Shown here: in pieces, positions 9,882-18,789 of the stretch
How positions within the stretch are numbered: the first letter of the stretch is position 1
Layout: every line of letters starts with the position of its first letter
Source of the DNA: Burkholderiaceae bacterium
GTDB taxonomy: Bacteria > Pseudomonadota > Gammaproteobacteria > Burkholderiales > Burkholderiaceae_B
NCBI GenBank assembly: GCA_021208885.1
Contig: JAJOJF010000039.1
Location: forward strand, 29,422-93,421
Reading direction: 5' to 3'
Length of the DNA stretch: 64,000 nt
Position numbers and translations under genes: made by a program
Notes under the pieces: model-generated
What the model was told of the DNA's origin: nothing
Databases searched by the model: none
What the model saw: the letters and a program-made list of their open reading frames with translations, nothing else

Positions 9882-10844
9882 ATGCCAAAGTCTATCTTCG
9901 CCTTGAATCGCCCTTTGTCTGCTGACGAAATGATGTCACGCAGGCGCACGCTTGTGCGCCTGGGGCTTGCGTGGCTTGCCATGATGCAGGTCATGATGTT
10001 TGCTTTGCCTGGCTATTTACGCCAGGACACTTTCGGGCATGACAACCTTGATGTGCTGGATTGGGCCATTGTTTTGATGAACTGGACCAGCCTAGCTCTC
10101 ACTGTTCCTGTCATTCTTTATTCGGCCTGGCCGGTTTGGACTGGCGTAGCCCAAGCATGGCGTGAACGTCACATCACCATGGACGTGCCGGTGGCCGTCA
10201 GCATGATTGCCGCCTTTGTGCCTAGCGTAATCGCCACATTCACGGGGCACGGAGAAGTCTATTTTGATTCGGTGACGATGTTTGTGGCTTTTTTATTGAC
10301 CGCACGTTTCTTTGAGCTACGGGCGCGTCAATCAGTCGACAGTTCGCGTTATTCGCAGACGTTGGCGCAATTGCGTGAGCCACTGTTGCGGCATGCTGAC
10401 AAGGTTGCCATGTGGTTCGTCATTGTTCAGCTGGCCATCGCGTTCATCGTGGCGGCTGTCTGGTGGGTGATAGATCCAGACTATGCCCTGCCTGTGATGG
10501 TCTCCTTGTTGGTGATGAGCTGCCCCTGTGCGTTATCGATGTCGGCACCCGTGTCGTTGGCTGCTGCAAACGCGACGCTAGCGGCTTTTCCCGATATGAC
10601 CAAGAATCAAGCAGACAAGTTATTTGCCGGGACCAGGCGTGTGACCCGTCAAAACCTCTATGGATCGGTCATTTTTCATCTGGTTACAACCCCGTTGGCT
10701 GCGCTCGGTTTTGTGACGCCTTGGTTAGCCGCATTGGCCATGTTTGTGTCGTCGATTGCCGTGACAGTCAACGCCTGGCGCCTCTATCGCGAACCTGAGC
10801 CAAGTGAACCGGCACCAGATTTCAACAATCTGGCTCGAACCTGA
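9882..10844 (+). CDS. CcoI/CopA-type P-type ATPase relative reduced to its membrane helices
   Basis: The intact 320-residue frame resembles CcoI, the copper ATPase that supplies cbb3 oxidase, but only in its membrane parts. About eight helices are visible in the CcoI order. The metal-site motif SCPCALSMSAP is in helix 6 (Cys about 214 and 216), and the family's closing phrase (here FVSSIAVTVNAWRL) is in helix 8. Missing are the N-terminal CxxC metal-binding domain, the actuator domain (replaced by about 30 residues after ELRARQ) and the whole phosphorylation and nucleotide domain: there is no DKTGT, and helix 6 runs within about 35 residues to RRVTRQNLYGS, the usual lead-in to helix 7. It cannot be an ATPase as read. 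The start is ambiguous: ATG 9882 has no clear ribosome site. The position before ccoS and ccoN is the normal place for ccoI. Confidence 0.85.
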   Translation: MPKSIFALNRPLSADEMMSRRRTLVRLGLAWLAMMQVMMFALPGYLRQDTFGHDNLDVLDWAIVLMNWTSLALTVPVILYSAWPVWTGVAQAWRERHITMDVPVAVSMIAAFVPSVIATFTGHGEVYFDSVTMFVAFLLTARFFELRARQSVDSSRYSQTLAQLREPLLRHADKVAMWFVIVQLAIAFIVAAVWWVIDPDYALPVMVSLLVMSCPCALSMSAPVSLAAANATLAAFPDMTKNQADKLFAGTRRVTRQNLYGSVIFHLVTTPLAALGFVTPWLAALAMFVSSIAVTVNAWRLYREPEPSEPAPDFNNLART

Positions 10845-10853
10845 AGACTCGTT

Positions 10854-11003
10854 TTGGAAGTCCTTTATTTCCTGTTGCCACTGTCTTTGCTGTTCGTCGT
10901 GTTGATCGGCGGCGTGCTTTGGTGGGCGGTGTTTTCAGGTCAGTACGATGATCCAGATAAAGCCAGTCGGTCTATTTTGGAAGATGATGACACCCCAAAA
11001 TGA
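10854..11003 (+). CDS. ccoS: cbb3 oxidase maturation protein CcoS
   Basis: This is a 49-residue ORF starting at TTG, 9 bp after the CcoI-like stop and in the same frame, so the start cannot lie further upstream. One N-terminal helix (VLYFLLPLSLLFVVLIGGVLWWAVFSG) is followed by QYDDPDKASRSILEDDD, the recognisable CcoS tail of the form GQ(F/Y)DD..... RIL.DD. CcoS is needed for haem and copper insertion into CcoN. The ribosome-binding site is weak (GAAGA), consistent with coupled translation. The gene is followed directly by the ccoN FNR boxes. Confidence 0.88.
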   Translation: MEVLYFLLPLSLLFVVLIGGVLWWAVFSGQYDDPDKASRSILEDDDTPK

Positions 11004-11009
11004 GACCCC

Positions 11010-11023
11010 TTGATCCAAATCAA
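11010..11023 (+). promoter_or_regulatory. FNR box 1 upstream of ccoN
   Basis: TTGATCCAAATCAA is a perfect TTGAT-N4-ATCAA match. Its centre lies about 80 bp upstream of the ccoN ATG. A class II start would fall near 11058, which would leave a leader of about 38 bases before ccoN. Confidence 0.82.
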
Positions 11024-11037
11024 AGTCGTAACTGCGA

Positions 11038-11051
11038 TTGATCTGCATCAT
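11038..11051 (+). promoter_or_regulatory. FNR box 2 upstream of ccoN
   Basis: TTGATCTGCATCAT matches nine of ten FNR consensus positions, 28 bp (centre to centre) downstream of box 1. It covers the expected -10 region of a promoter driven from box 1, so it could act as a second activator site for a later start or as a brake on the first. Confidence 0.65.
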
Positions 11052-11095
11052 TACATACAAGAATTTCTATCACTAAAAATCCGAGGATTTAAACC

Positions 11096-12619
11096 ATGGC
11101 TAGCGTACAAGGGACGATGGCAGGTTCGTTTGAACCGACGACGACCTCCGGGTCGTCAACCAGGGCTGCAACCGCCGAGTCGTTTAACTATAAGGTGGTG
11201 CGACAGTTTGCGATCATGACGGTCGTCTGGGGTATTGTCGGCATGGCGGTTGGCGTGCTGATTGCTGCCCAAATGATCTGGCCGGCACTGAACTTTGATA
11301 CGCCCTGGCTCACCTTCGGGCGTTTGCGTCCTTTGCATACCAATGCGGTGATATTTGCGTTTGGTGGCTGTGCGCTTTTTGCTGCATCCTATTATGTGGT
11401 GCAACGTACATCGCAGGTGCGTTTGTTCTCAGACAAGCTTGCCGCTTTTACGTTCTGGGGCTGGCAGCTCGTGATTGTCGGTGCAGCGATTACGTTACCC
11501 ATGGGCTTTACCAGTAGCAAAGAATACGCTGAGCTCGAGTGGCCGATCGACATTCTAATTACGCTGATCTGGGTGGCATACGCGATCGTGTTTTTTGGCA
11601 CGATTATCAAGCGGCGGGTCAAGCACATCTATGTCGCCAACTGGTTTTTTGGGGTTTACATCCTTACGATTGCGCTGCTGCACATCGTCAACAACCTTGA
11701 GTTGCCGGTGAGCCTATTGGGATGGAAGTCGTATTCCATCTATGCAGGCGTACAAGATGCCATGACGCAGTGGTGGTACGGTCATAACGCCGTGGGATTT
11801 TTCCTGACAACGAGCTTTTTGGGCATGATGTATTACTTCATCCCCAAGCAGGCTGAGCGTCCGATCTATTCTTATCGCCTGTCAATCGTGCACTTCTGGG
11901 CCTTGAACTTCACCTACATGTGGGCCGGTCCTCACCACTTGCTCTACACCTCTTTGCCTGACTGGACGCAAGCTTTGGGCATGGTGTTTTCCTTGATTCT
12001 CTTGGCACCATCCTGGGGTGGCATGATCAACGGCATCATGACCTTGTCTGGCGCCTGGTACAAGTTGCGCACTGATCCAATCCTGAAGTTTCTGGTTGTG
12101 TCACTTTCGTTCTACGGCATGTCGACATTTGAAGGCTCGATGATGTCCATCCGTACCGTTAATGCCCTGTCGCACTACACTGACTGGACCATTGGTCACG
12201 TGCACTCAGGCGCACTCGGTTGGGTGGCAATGATTACCTTCGGTTCGCTCTATTACCTGATCCCGCGCCTGTGGGGCAAGGATCGCATGTGGAGCATGCG
12301 TCTGGTTGAGGTTCACTTCTGGGTCGCAACCATCGGCGTGGTGTTGTACATCGCCGCCATGTGGATTGCCGGTGTGATGCAGGGTCTGATGTGGCGTGCA
12401 ACCGAGCCTGATGGCACGCTGACCTACAGTTTTGTGGAATCGGTCAAGGCCACCTACCCGTTCTATGCAATTCGACTGTTGGGCGGCACCCTGTACCTCT
12501 TTGGTATCTGTCTGATGGCCTACAACGTGTTCAGGACCGTGGTTGGAGCAAAGGCAGTTAATCCCTTGGTCCCGACAGAGACTGCAGACCCCATCCGTCC
12601 GGCCGCTAGTGCTGCTTGA
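11096..12619 (+). CDS. ccoN: cytochrome c oxidase cbb3-type subunit I
   Basis: CcoN is the catalytic haem-copper subunit of the high-affinity cbb3 oxidase and reduces O2 at low oxygen. The 507-residue protein has 12 or more membrane helices. The haem and CuB histidines are visible in [33 protein letters not shown] and [11 protein letters not shown]. About 25 extra Ser/Thr-rich residues precede the first helix. The ATG at 11096 has GAGG about 10 bases upstream. It leads ccoN-ccoO-ccoQ-ccoP, preceded by two FNR boxes. Confidence 0.98.
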   Translation: MASVQGTMAGSFEPTTTSGSSTRAATAESFNYKVVRQFAIMTVVWGIVGMAVGVLIAAQMIWPALNFDTPWLTFGRLRPLHTNAVIFAFGGCALFAASYYVVQRTSQVRLFSDKLAAFTFWGWQLVIVGAAITLPMGFTSSKEYAELEWPIDILITLIWVAYAIVFFGTIIKRRVKHIYVANWFFGVYILTIALLHIVNNLELPVSLLGWKSYSIYAGVQDAMTQWWYGHNAVGFFLTTSFLGMMYYFIPKQAERPIYSYRLSIVHFWALNFTYMWAGPHHLLYTSLPDWTQALGMVFSLILLAPSWGGMINGIMTLSGAWYKLRTDPILKFLVVSLSFYGMSTFEGSMMSIRTVNALSHYTDWTIGHVHSGALGWVAMITFGSLYYLIPRLWGKDRMWSMRLVEVHFWVATIGVVLYIAAMWIAGVMQGLMWRATEPDGTLTYSFVESVKATYPFYAIRLLGGTLYLFGICLMAYNVFRTVVGAKAVNPLVPTETADPIRPAASAA

Positions 12620-12634
12620 TCTATAGGTATTGAA

Positions 12635-13312
12635 ATGGCTAACGAAAAAAAACCTTTCTTCTCACACGAGACGCTGGAAAAGAACATCGGTTTGCTGATT
12701 GTTTGCAGCATCGTGGTGGTCATGTTTGCAGGCTTGGTGCAAATCGTTCCACTGTTTTTTCAGCACAGCACCACACAGCCAGCACCAGGCGTCAAACCCT
12801 ACGAGCCGCTTGAGTTGATCGGGCGCGATCTTTACATCCGCGAAGGCTGCGTGGGCTGTCACTCGCAGCAGGTTCGTATGCTGCGCGCCGAAGTGCAACG
12901 CTACGGTCCTTATTCCGTGGCTGGGGAGTCAGTCTTTGACCACCCCTTCCTGTGGGGTTCAAAGCGCACGGGTCCGGATCTTGCTCGCATCGGTGGGCGC
13001 TACTCGGATGAGTGGCATCGGATTCACCTGCGCAATCCACGTGATGTGGTGCCTGAGTCCAACATGCCGAACTATCCTTGGCTTGCTAAAAAAACAGTCG
13101 AAGGTATGAATGTTCAAGAACGCATGATTGCTCTGCGCACGCTAGGTGTGCCATACACCGATGAGCAAATCGAACAGGCGCCCCAAGCGCTGGTAGGCAA
13201 GACTGAGGAAGATGCCGTGGTCGCATACCTGCAAAGTTTGGGTGTTGGTGTTCGTAATGCAGCAATGCAGCGTCAAGCAGCCGTTCCCAACGAGCAGAAG
13301 GCGGAGAACTGA
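12635..13312 (+). CDS. ccoO: cytochrome c oxidase cbb3-type subunit II
   Basis: CcoO is the membrane-anchored monohaem cytochrome c of cbb3 oxidase. The 225-residue protein has an N-terminal helix ([24 protein letters not shown]), the haem-binding [12 protein letters not shown] and a downstream axial-Met region ([10 protein letters not shown]). The length and the phrase [17 protein letters not shown] are typical. It starts 15 bp after ccoN. Confidence 0.98.
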   Translation: MANEKKPFFSHETLEKNIGLLIVCSIVVVMFAGLVQIVPLFFQHSTTQPAPGVKPYEPLELIGRDLYIREGCVGCHSQQVRMLRAEVQRYGPYSVAGESVFDHPFLWGSKRTGPDLARIGGRYSDEWHRIHLRNPRDVVPESNMPNYPWLAKKTVEGMNVQERMIALRTLGVPYTDEQIEQAPQALVGKTEEDAVVAYLQSLGVGVRNAAMQRQAAVPNEQKAEN

Positions 13313-13313
13313 G

Positions 13314-13508
13314 ATGGGTATGCTAAATGCAATAGGCACCGTCTTGGCCATGGTGGTTTTTTTTGGAATCGTCTGGTGGGCATTTTCGCCGGGGCGCAAG
13401 AAAGCGAACGAAGAAGCAGCCAATCTGCCGTTTGAGTTGCCTGATGAGGGCAGGCCAGTTGAGCAGAAAAAAATGGTGAGGTTAAATAATCATGAGCGAT
13501 TTCGATAG
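13314..13508 (+). CDS. ccoQ: cbb3-type cytochrome oxidase subunit CcoQ
   Basis: This is a 64-residue single-helix protein starting at the ATG just after the ccoO stop. The N-terminal segment GTVLAMVVFFGIVWWAFSPGRKKANEEAANLPFE is a close fit to CcoQ/FixQ, which stabilises the oxidase complex. The 3' end overlaps ccoP by 17 bp. The last residues (about VRLNNHERFR) read through the ccoP ribosome-binding region, so the C terminus is longer than in many homologues. Confidence 0.88.
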   Translation: MGMLNAIGTVLAMVVFFGIVWWAFSPGRKKANEEAANLPFELPDEGRPVEQKKMVRLNNHERFR

Positions 13509-14442
13509 TGGAGTCTGGAGCTGGTGGATCGCCGGCGTTACGTTAATTGGTATTGTCTGGTGTGTGTGGTTGCTCAACAGCCAGAAAAAGTACTTAAAAA
13601 ACAGCAAAGAAGAAGAGGTGACCGATACCGGCCATGTTTGGGACGGCAATCTGCGTGAGCTGAACAACCCAATTCCGCGCTGGTGGATTGTGATGTACAT
13701 CGGCTTTTGTGCATTTGGCCTGGGATACTTGGTTTTGTTCCCTGGCTTGGGTGGCTATCCGGGTTTGTTGAATTACACCTCGGCAGATGAAGTTGAACGT
13801 GCCCAAGAACAGCACCTGGCCTCTGTTCGTCCACTTTATGCAAAGTTTGATGAGATGACGATTCAGCAAATTGCTGCGAATCCTGAAGCACAGCAAATAG
13901 GCCAGCGCTTGTTTTTGAATAACTGTGCTCAATGTCATGGCTCAGACGCCAAGGGCAGCCCGAGTTTCCCTAACTTGGTTGAGGGTGACTCGCAGTGGGG
14001 CAGAACGCCAGAAGCTATTGAGCACACCATCGTCAACGGCCGCCACGGCATCATGCCAGCCTTTACCGGTGTGATTGATTCGCCGGCAGCCGCTGACACG
14101 GCGCAGTATGTTCGATCACTGTCTGGTTTGGCGCACAACCAGTTGGCTGCGATCAAGGGTCAACGTACCTACATGGCTCAGTGCGCAGCCTGCCACGGTG
14201 CCGATGGCAAAGGCAACAAAATGCTCGGTGCGCCTAACTTGACCGATGGTGTCTGGCTTTATGGCAGCTCGGAAGAGCGCATCGTTGAAGCGATCATGAA
14301 AGGCCGTAACAATCAGATGCCGCCTCAAGGCGGGCACCTGACGCCCGAGCAGGTACGTATGTTGACAGCCTGGGTATGGGGTTTGTCGAACAGCCGTCCT
14401 GAGCAGGTTGCGTCAAATCAACAGGATGGACAGGCAAAGTAA
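13492..14442 (+). CDS. ccoP: cytochrome c oxidase cbb3-type subunit III (dihaem)
   Basis: CcoP is the dihaem cytochrome c that passes electrons into cbb3 oxidase. The 316-residue protein has N-terminal helices (WSWWIAGVTLIGIVWCVWLL and a second near residue 70), the signature DTGHVWDGNLRELNNPIPRWW between them, and two haem motifs, NNCAQCHG and AQCAACHG. It overlaps ccoQ by 17 bp. Confidence 0.98.
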   Translation: MSDFDSGVWSWWIAGVTLIGIVWCVWLLNSQKKYLKNSKEEEVTDTGHVWDGNLRELNNPIPRWWIVMYIGFCAFGLGYLVLFPGLGGYPGLLNYTSADEVERAQEQHLASVRPLYAKFDEMTIQQIAANPEAQQIGQRLFLNNCAQCHGSDAKGSPSFPNLVEGDSQWGRTPEAIEHTIVNGRHGIMPAFTGVIDSPAAADTAQYVRSLSGLAHNQLAAIKGQRTYMAQCAACHGADGKGNKMLGAPNLTDGVWLYGSSEERIVEAIMKGRNNQMPPQGGHLTPEQVRMLTAWVWGLSNSRPEQVASNQQDGQAK

Positions 14443-14488
14443 CTACGATACGTCGATTGTTTGCTTTGTCATATTGAGGTAGTTTGGC

Positions 14489-15991
14489 ATGACCAGTGAA
14501 AGTACCCCAGCACAGAATCTCCCGGAGACTGAAGACCCGCCGCCATGGCGGCCTGCTGGGGCAAAACGCAAGACTGCCTCCGATACGCTGGAAGAAACTT
14601 TAAAAGACGTACGCCGCAAAATCTATCCGCGCTCGGTCACAGGTTGGTTTGCCGGCTGGCGCGTGGCGTTGGTGGTGTTGACGCAGCTGCTTTATTACGG
14701 CCTGCCCTGGCTTCAGTGGAATGACCGTCAAGCAGTGCTGTTTGATCTTGGGGCTCGTAAGTTCTATATCTTTGGAATGGTGCTATGGCCACAGGATGTG
14801 ATTTACCTCACCTTGTTGCTAATCATTTCAGCGTTGGCGTTGTTTCTATTTACGGCGCTGGCAGGGCGACTGTTTTGTGGATATGCTTGCCCGCAAACGG
14901 TGTACACCGAAATCTTTATGTGGATCGAGCGCAAGGTTGAGGGCGATCGTGTGGCTCGCATTCGGCTCGATGAATCACCGCTGTCGTTCAAAAAATTACG
15001 TGTCAAGGCCACCAAACATCTCCTGTGGATCGCAGTGGCTTTCTGGACAGGCTTTACTTTCATCGGTTATTTCGCTCCGGTCCGGGAGCTCGGGGCCAAT
15101 CTCCTGGCCTTCACGCTAGGTCCTTGGCAGTGGTTCTGGTTGTTGTTCTACAGTTTTGCGACTTGGGGCAATGCGGGGTTTTTGCGAGAACAAGTCTGTA
15201 AGTACATGTGCCCCTATGCCCGTTTCCAAAGCGTGATGGTTGATTCTGATACCTACGTTGTGACATACGACTACAAGCGTGGTGAACCGAGAGGCCCGCG
15301 CTCTAAAAAAACGGACTACAAAGCCGAAGGTCTCGGCGAATGTGTCGATTGCAGTATTTGTGTGCAGGTCTGCCCCACCGGGATTGATATCCGAAAGGGG
15401 CTGCAATATATGTGCATCGGCTGTGGCGCTTGCGTCGATGCCTGTAACCAGGTGATGGAAAAGGTCAACTATCCCAAAGGCTTGATCCGATACACGTCTG
15501 AGCGTGGCATTGAAGAGAACCTGAACGATTCACAGGTCAAAAAGCGGCTTTTGCGTCCACGAGTGTTGATATACACAACGCTCATGGCCATCATCATCGC
15601 TATCTTCTTTGGATCATTGGCAACGCGTGAAACCTTGCGCGTTGATATCATCCGCGATCGGGGCGCACTTGGGCGTGAAGTGGCGGGTGGCTTAATTGAA
15701 AACGTTTACCGTCTGCAGATCTTGAACGCGTCAGAAGAGACGCTGACACTGAATATATCTGCGCAAGGCTTGCCGGGGCTTAATGTGTTGTCTGGTGGCG
15801 GTGGCAAGCAACCTGCGGTCAACATTCAAGTGCCCGCAGCAGCCAATCTGTTATTGCCGGTGGTGGTGCAAGCACCGTATGATGCAGCCGAGACAGGTGC
15901 TCATCCCATCACGTTTGTGACTGAATCACGATCGGAAAGTGGCAGGCAAACAGAGGTGCGTGAAGCCTCGAGCTTTATTTTTCCACGCTAA
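14489..15991 (+). CDS. ccoG: cytochrome c oxidase accessory protein CcoG (FixG family)
   Basis: CcoG is a membrane ferredoxin-type protein thought to reduce copper or otherwise help assemble cbb3 oxidase. The 500-residue protein has five or so helices, GRLFCGYACPQTVYTEIFMWIE with the NapH/NosR-type cysteines, and two [4Fe-4S] clusters (CVDCSICVQVCPTG and CIGCGACVDACNQV). The C-terminal immunoglobulin-like FixG domain is present. It lies 46 bp after ccoP and is probably in the same transcript. Confidence 0.96.
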   Translation: MTSESTPAQNLPETEDPPPWRPAGAKRKTASDTLEETLKDVRRKIYPRSVTGWFAGWRVALVVLTQLLYYGLPWLQWNDRQAVLFDLGARKFYIFGMVLWPQDVIYLTLLLIISALALFLFTALAGRLFCGYACPQTVYTEIFMWIERKVEGDRVARIRLDESPLSFKKLRVKATKHLLWIAVAFWTGFTFIGYFAPVRELGANLLAFTLGPWQWFWLLFYSFATWGNAGFLREQVCKYMCPYARFQSVMVDSDTYVVTYDYKRGEPRGPRSKKTDYKAEGLGECVDCSICVQVCPTGIDIRKGLQYMCIGCGACVDACNQVMEKVNYPKGLIRYTSERGIEENLNDSQVKKRLLRPRVLIYTTLMAIIIAIFFGSLATRETLRVDIIRDRGALGREVAGGLIENVYRLQILNASEETLTLNISAQGLPGLNVLSGGGGKQPAVNIQVPAAANLLLPVVVQAPYDAAETGAHPITFVTESRSESGRQTEVREASSFIFPR

Positions 15992-16003
15992 AGGAGGAAG
16001 TCC

Positions 16004-16213
16004 ATGAAGCGAGAACAACCAACAAAGCCCTGGTGGCGTGAGCCCTGGCCGTGGTTTCTGATGCTCGGGCCATTCGTGGCCATCATCGCCTGCGCCATCA
16101 CGATCTCTCTGGCGCTTGAGAACTTCAAGGACCAGCCGATTTACGATGGCGGTGTCAAGCGTGGCCTGGTTGTAGAAAAGCCTGCGGATCCGTCAGTTAG
16201 CCAACAACGCTAG
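16004..16213 (+). CDS. short FixH/CcoH-like cbb3 assembly protein
   Basis: The 69-residue protein has the start WPWFLMLGPFVAIIACAITISLAL followed by DQPIYDGGVKRGL, which matches the N-terminal helix and the first conserved block of FixH/CcoH. The larger periplasmic domain of classical FixH is absent. A strong ribosome site (AAGGAGGA) lies upstream. CcoH helps stabilise the oxidase in other bacteria, and the position after ccoG is the standard one. Function is inferred from position and the short match. Confidence 0.75.
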   Translation: MKREQPTKPWWREPWPWFLMLGPFVAIIACAITISLALENFKDQPIYDGGVKRGLVVEKPADPSVSQQR

Positions 16214-16226
16214 GGGAGGGCGCGCC

Positions 16227-16475
16227 ATGTGCTCGCGCATGTTTCTTTGCGTTTTGTGGCCATCGTTCTTAATGGCTGGTGTTGGCAGCGCGATCGTGTT
16301 CGCCTTCATCGACCCGTTGGATGTTGCGATTTTTGGCTATATCCAGCTTGAACGTGAGTGGCTTTATGCCTTTGGTTTTTTTCTGTTCTGGTTCATCGGT
16401 GCCGGCGCTAGTGCGTTAACCCAGCTAATTCGTCCAGAAAAAGGCGAGGAGCCAGGGGCGGAGATAGGGTTCTAG
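16227..16475 (+). CDS. small two-helix membrane protein in the cco cluster
   Basis: This 82-residue protein has two predicted membrane helices (FLCVLWPSFLMAGVGSAIVFAFI and YAFGFFLFWFIGAGASALTQLI) and a Glu-rich tail. I do not recognise a named family with certainty. Similar small membrane proteins follow fixH in related betaproteobacteria, by memory. It starts at ATG with AGGGGAGGG upstream, 13 bp after the FixH-like gene, so it is probably co-transcribed and could be an oxidase assembly or accessory protein. No catalytic motif is visible. Confidence 0.7.
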   Translation: MCSRMFLCVLWPSFLMAGVGSAIVFAFIDPLDVAIFGYIQLEREWLYAFGFFLFWFIGAGASALTQLIRPEKGEEPGAEIGF

Positions 16476-16621
16476 AGCGACGGCGCTCGCTGTGGCTGAG
16501 CCTGTCTTTGTCTTTGCATACAGAAATTTTTAAGACGCTGTTTGCCTGTTTCAAACACACACGCCTCGTATTTCTTGGTTCAATGGTCATTAATCAAGAG
16601 TCTTTGTGAGGCGTTGTCTGT

Positions 16622-17773
16622 ATGCTGAATCCCTTTGACTATGTCGCTGTGCCGCCGGCCCTTGATGGCTTTCGGCAAGAGGTACGGCGATTCCTTGACG
16701 AGGAATTGTCGGGTCTGCCTGCTCAGGTGCGAGCACGATCATGGATGGGCACTGACATCGAGTTCAGCCGCAAACTGGCTGCCCGAGGTTGGCTTGGGTT
16801 GACTATTCCTACTAGCCATGGCGGTGCAGGTAAAGATTTTTTTGCCAGATACGTGCTGTCTGAGGAGTTGCTGGTCGCTGGTGCGCCAGTGGCTGCCCAC
16901 TGGATTGCAGACCGGCAAAGCGCGCCCCTCATCATGCGTTACGGCACCGAGCAACAAAAAGACTTTTACGTACCCAAAATTTGCCAAGCTCAGGCTTTTT
17001 TCTGCATCGGCATGAGCGAGCCCAATAGCGGCTCAGACTTGGCCAGCATTCGTACACGCGCCGAAAAAAACACCCAAGGCTGGCTGTTAAATGGCAGCAA
17101 AATCTGGACGACCAATGCTCATCACTGCCACTACATGATCGCGCTGGTGCGCACCAGCGGTCAAGCAATTGACAGACATCACGGGCTTTCGCAAATCGTC
17201 GTTGATCTGTCAAAGCCGGGCGTTACGATTCGCCCAATTACTGACATGGCGGGTGACGCCCATTTCAACGAGGTATTTTTTGACAATGTACAGATCGACG
17301 AAGATGCACTGATTGGACAAGAAGGCCAAGGCTGGGAGCAGGTCAATGCTGAACTGGCGTTTGAGCGCAGCGGTCCGGAACGGATCTATGCCAGCATGGT
17401 GTTGCTCAATGCCTGGGCTCACGAAGTGCGTGTGCAAGATTGCCAGTACGCGGATGCCCAACGTTTGTTGGGTCATCTTTTGGCCGAGTTGAGTGCCTTG
17501 CGCGGCATGTCGTTGGCAGTGACTGATCAGCTAGTGCGGGGTTTGAGTCCCGCTGTTGAAGCGTCTGTGGTCAAGGATTACGGCACCGAATTCGAGCAGC
17601 GAGTTATTCGTGACATTGGGCAATGGATCGGTGCCCATCCCGAGTTTCCCGTCTCGGGCGAGCTCATGCAGGCATTGGCATATCTGGAACAGATGGGGGT
17701 GACGTTTTCTTTGCGTGGAGGCACCCGTGAAATCTTGCGTGGCATTATCGCGCGTGGTCTGGCACTGAGGTAA
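16622..17773 (+). CDS. acyl-CoA dehydrogenase (first of an adjacent pair)
   Basis: The 383-residue flavoprotein has the ACAD N-terminal helical domain and the FAD/substrate motif CIGMSEPNSGSDLASIRTRA. The middle domain contains NGSKIWTTNAHHC, and GGTREILRGIIARGLAL closes the C-terminal domain. It would oxidise an acyl-CoA to a 2-enoyl-CoA, passing electrons to ETF. A second, divergent ACAD follows after 4 bp, a pattern of heteromeric ACADs such as the pimeloyl-CoA or steroid-side-chain enzymes. The substrate is unknown. The 146 bp before it holds no gene. Confidence 0.93.
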   Translation: MLNPFDYVAVPPALDGFRQEVRRFLDEELSGLPAQVRARSWMGTDIEFSRKLAARGWLGLTIPTSHGGAGKDFFARYVLSEELLVAGAPVAAHWIADRQSAPLIMRYGTEQQKDFYVPKICQAQAFFCIGMSEPNSGSDLASIRTRAEKNTQGWLLNGSKIWTTNAHHCHYMIALVRTSGQAIDRHHGLSQIVVDLSKPGVTIRPITDMAGDAHFNEVFFDNVQIDEDALIGQEGQGWEQVNAELAFERSGPERIYASMVLLNAWAHEVRVQDCQYADAQRLLGHLLAELSALRGMSLAVTDQLVRGLSPAVEASVVKDYGTEFEQRVIRDIGQWIGAHPEFPVSGELMQALAYLEQMGVTFSLRGGTREILRGIIARGLALR

Positions 17774-17777
17774 CGAC

Positions 17778-18785
17778 ATGCAAAACGAGCTATACGAATC
17801 ACTAGACAAGTTGCTTGGCAGTATCGATGTGCCACGCAAAATCCGGGCCATCAACGAGACTGGCCGTGCTGACGACTTGTGGCAGCCGTTGCTGCAGTCA
17901 GGTTTTTTGGATGTGTTGGTGCCTGATGAGGCTGGCGGTGCTGGCCTTGGCTGGGCGCAAGCCTGGGGGGTGCTATTTGCCGCCGGTCGTCATGGCCTGC
18001 CAGTGCCCATTGGCACAACGGTGTTCGCTCGCGCCTTGTTGGCAAATCTGGGTCAAGATCTGCCTGCCGGTGCAATCACGGCCAGCGGCTTTGTGCGACA
18101 AGGTGCGAGCGGCGTGCTGATCGTGCACAACTTGCCTGCTGCCAACCTGGCAACCCATGCTTTGGTGCAAGACCATGAAACGGTCTATTTGCTGCCGTTG
18201 GTGGATGCCGAGTTGACCGCTGTTGGCGGCAAAGGCTGCTTTGATGCACAGGCCAAGTGGTCAAGGCCGGTTGTTAGTCAATCTGTTGTGGGTTTGGCTG
18301 CGAGTGGTTTGGTTGCGCACGCCACGGCACTCGCCCTGGCAGTGCAATTAGCAGGCGTTGCTGATCGGGTTCTTGAGTTAACGTTGGCGTATGCGAATGA
18401 TCGTGTGCAGTTTGGCAAGCCCATCGGGAAGTTTCAGGCTTTGCAACAGCAGATAGCGGAGATGGCCGAGCGTGTCTATGGGGCGCGGATGGCCAGCCAA
18501 ATTGGTTGTCAGTCCAAGCACTGGCAACCAGTATTCGAGGCAGCACAAGTAGCCAAGTCGCAAACGAGTGCGGTGGCTGGCCGTGTGGCTGCCATCGCCC
18601 ACGCCGTGCATGCGGCCATTGGTGTGACTTATGAGTATGACTTACAGCTCTACACCCGGCGCCTGTACGAATGGTCAAGGTTGGGTGGTGGCTGTGATTA
18701 TTGGTCGCAGCAAATCGGTCTGACAGCCATGTCAGAGCCCAATTTGCTGGATTTTGTCAGGCAGCGGGTGTTTCAGGAGGCCTGA
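17778..18785 (+). CDS. acyl-CoA dehydrogenase-like partner subunit
   Basis: This 335-residue ACAD relative keeps the C-terminal helical domain with ANDRVQFGKPIGKFQALQQQIAEMAE, the segment that helps bind FAD of a partner subunit. It lacks the clear T/SEP-GSD FAD-contact motif of the middle domain, which is shortened. The gene starts 4 bp after the first ACAD. Together they suggest an alpha2-beta2 enzyme in which this subunit is mainly structural. It ends 4 bp before the convergent fnr stop. Confidence 0.87.
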   Translation: MQNELYESLDKLLGSIDVPRKIRAINETGRADDLWQPLLQSGFLDVLVPDEAGGAGLGWAQAWGVLFAAGRHGLPVPIGTTVFARALLANLGQDLPAGAITASGFVRQGASGVLIVHNLPAANLATHALVQDHETVYLLPLVDAELTAVGGKGCFDAQAKWSRPVVSQSVVGLAASGLVAHATALALAVQLAGVADRVLELTLAYANDRVQFGKPIGKFQALQQQIAEMAERVYGARMASQIGCQSKHWQPVFEAAQVAKSQTSAVAGRVAAIAHAVHAAIGVTYEYDLQLYTRRLYEWSRLGGGCDYWSQQIGLTAMSEPNLLDFVRQRVFQEA

Positions 18786-18789
18786 CTGA

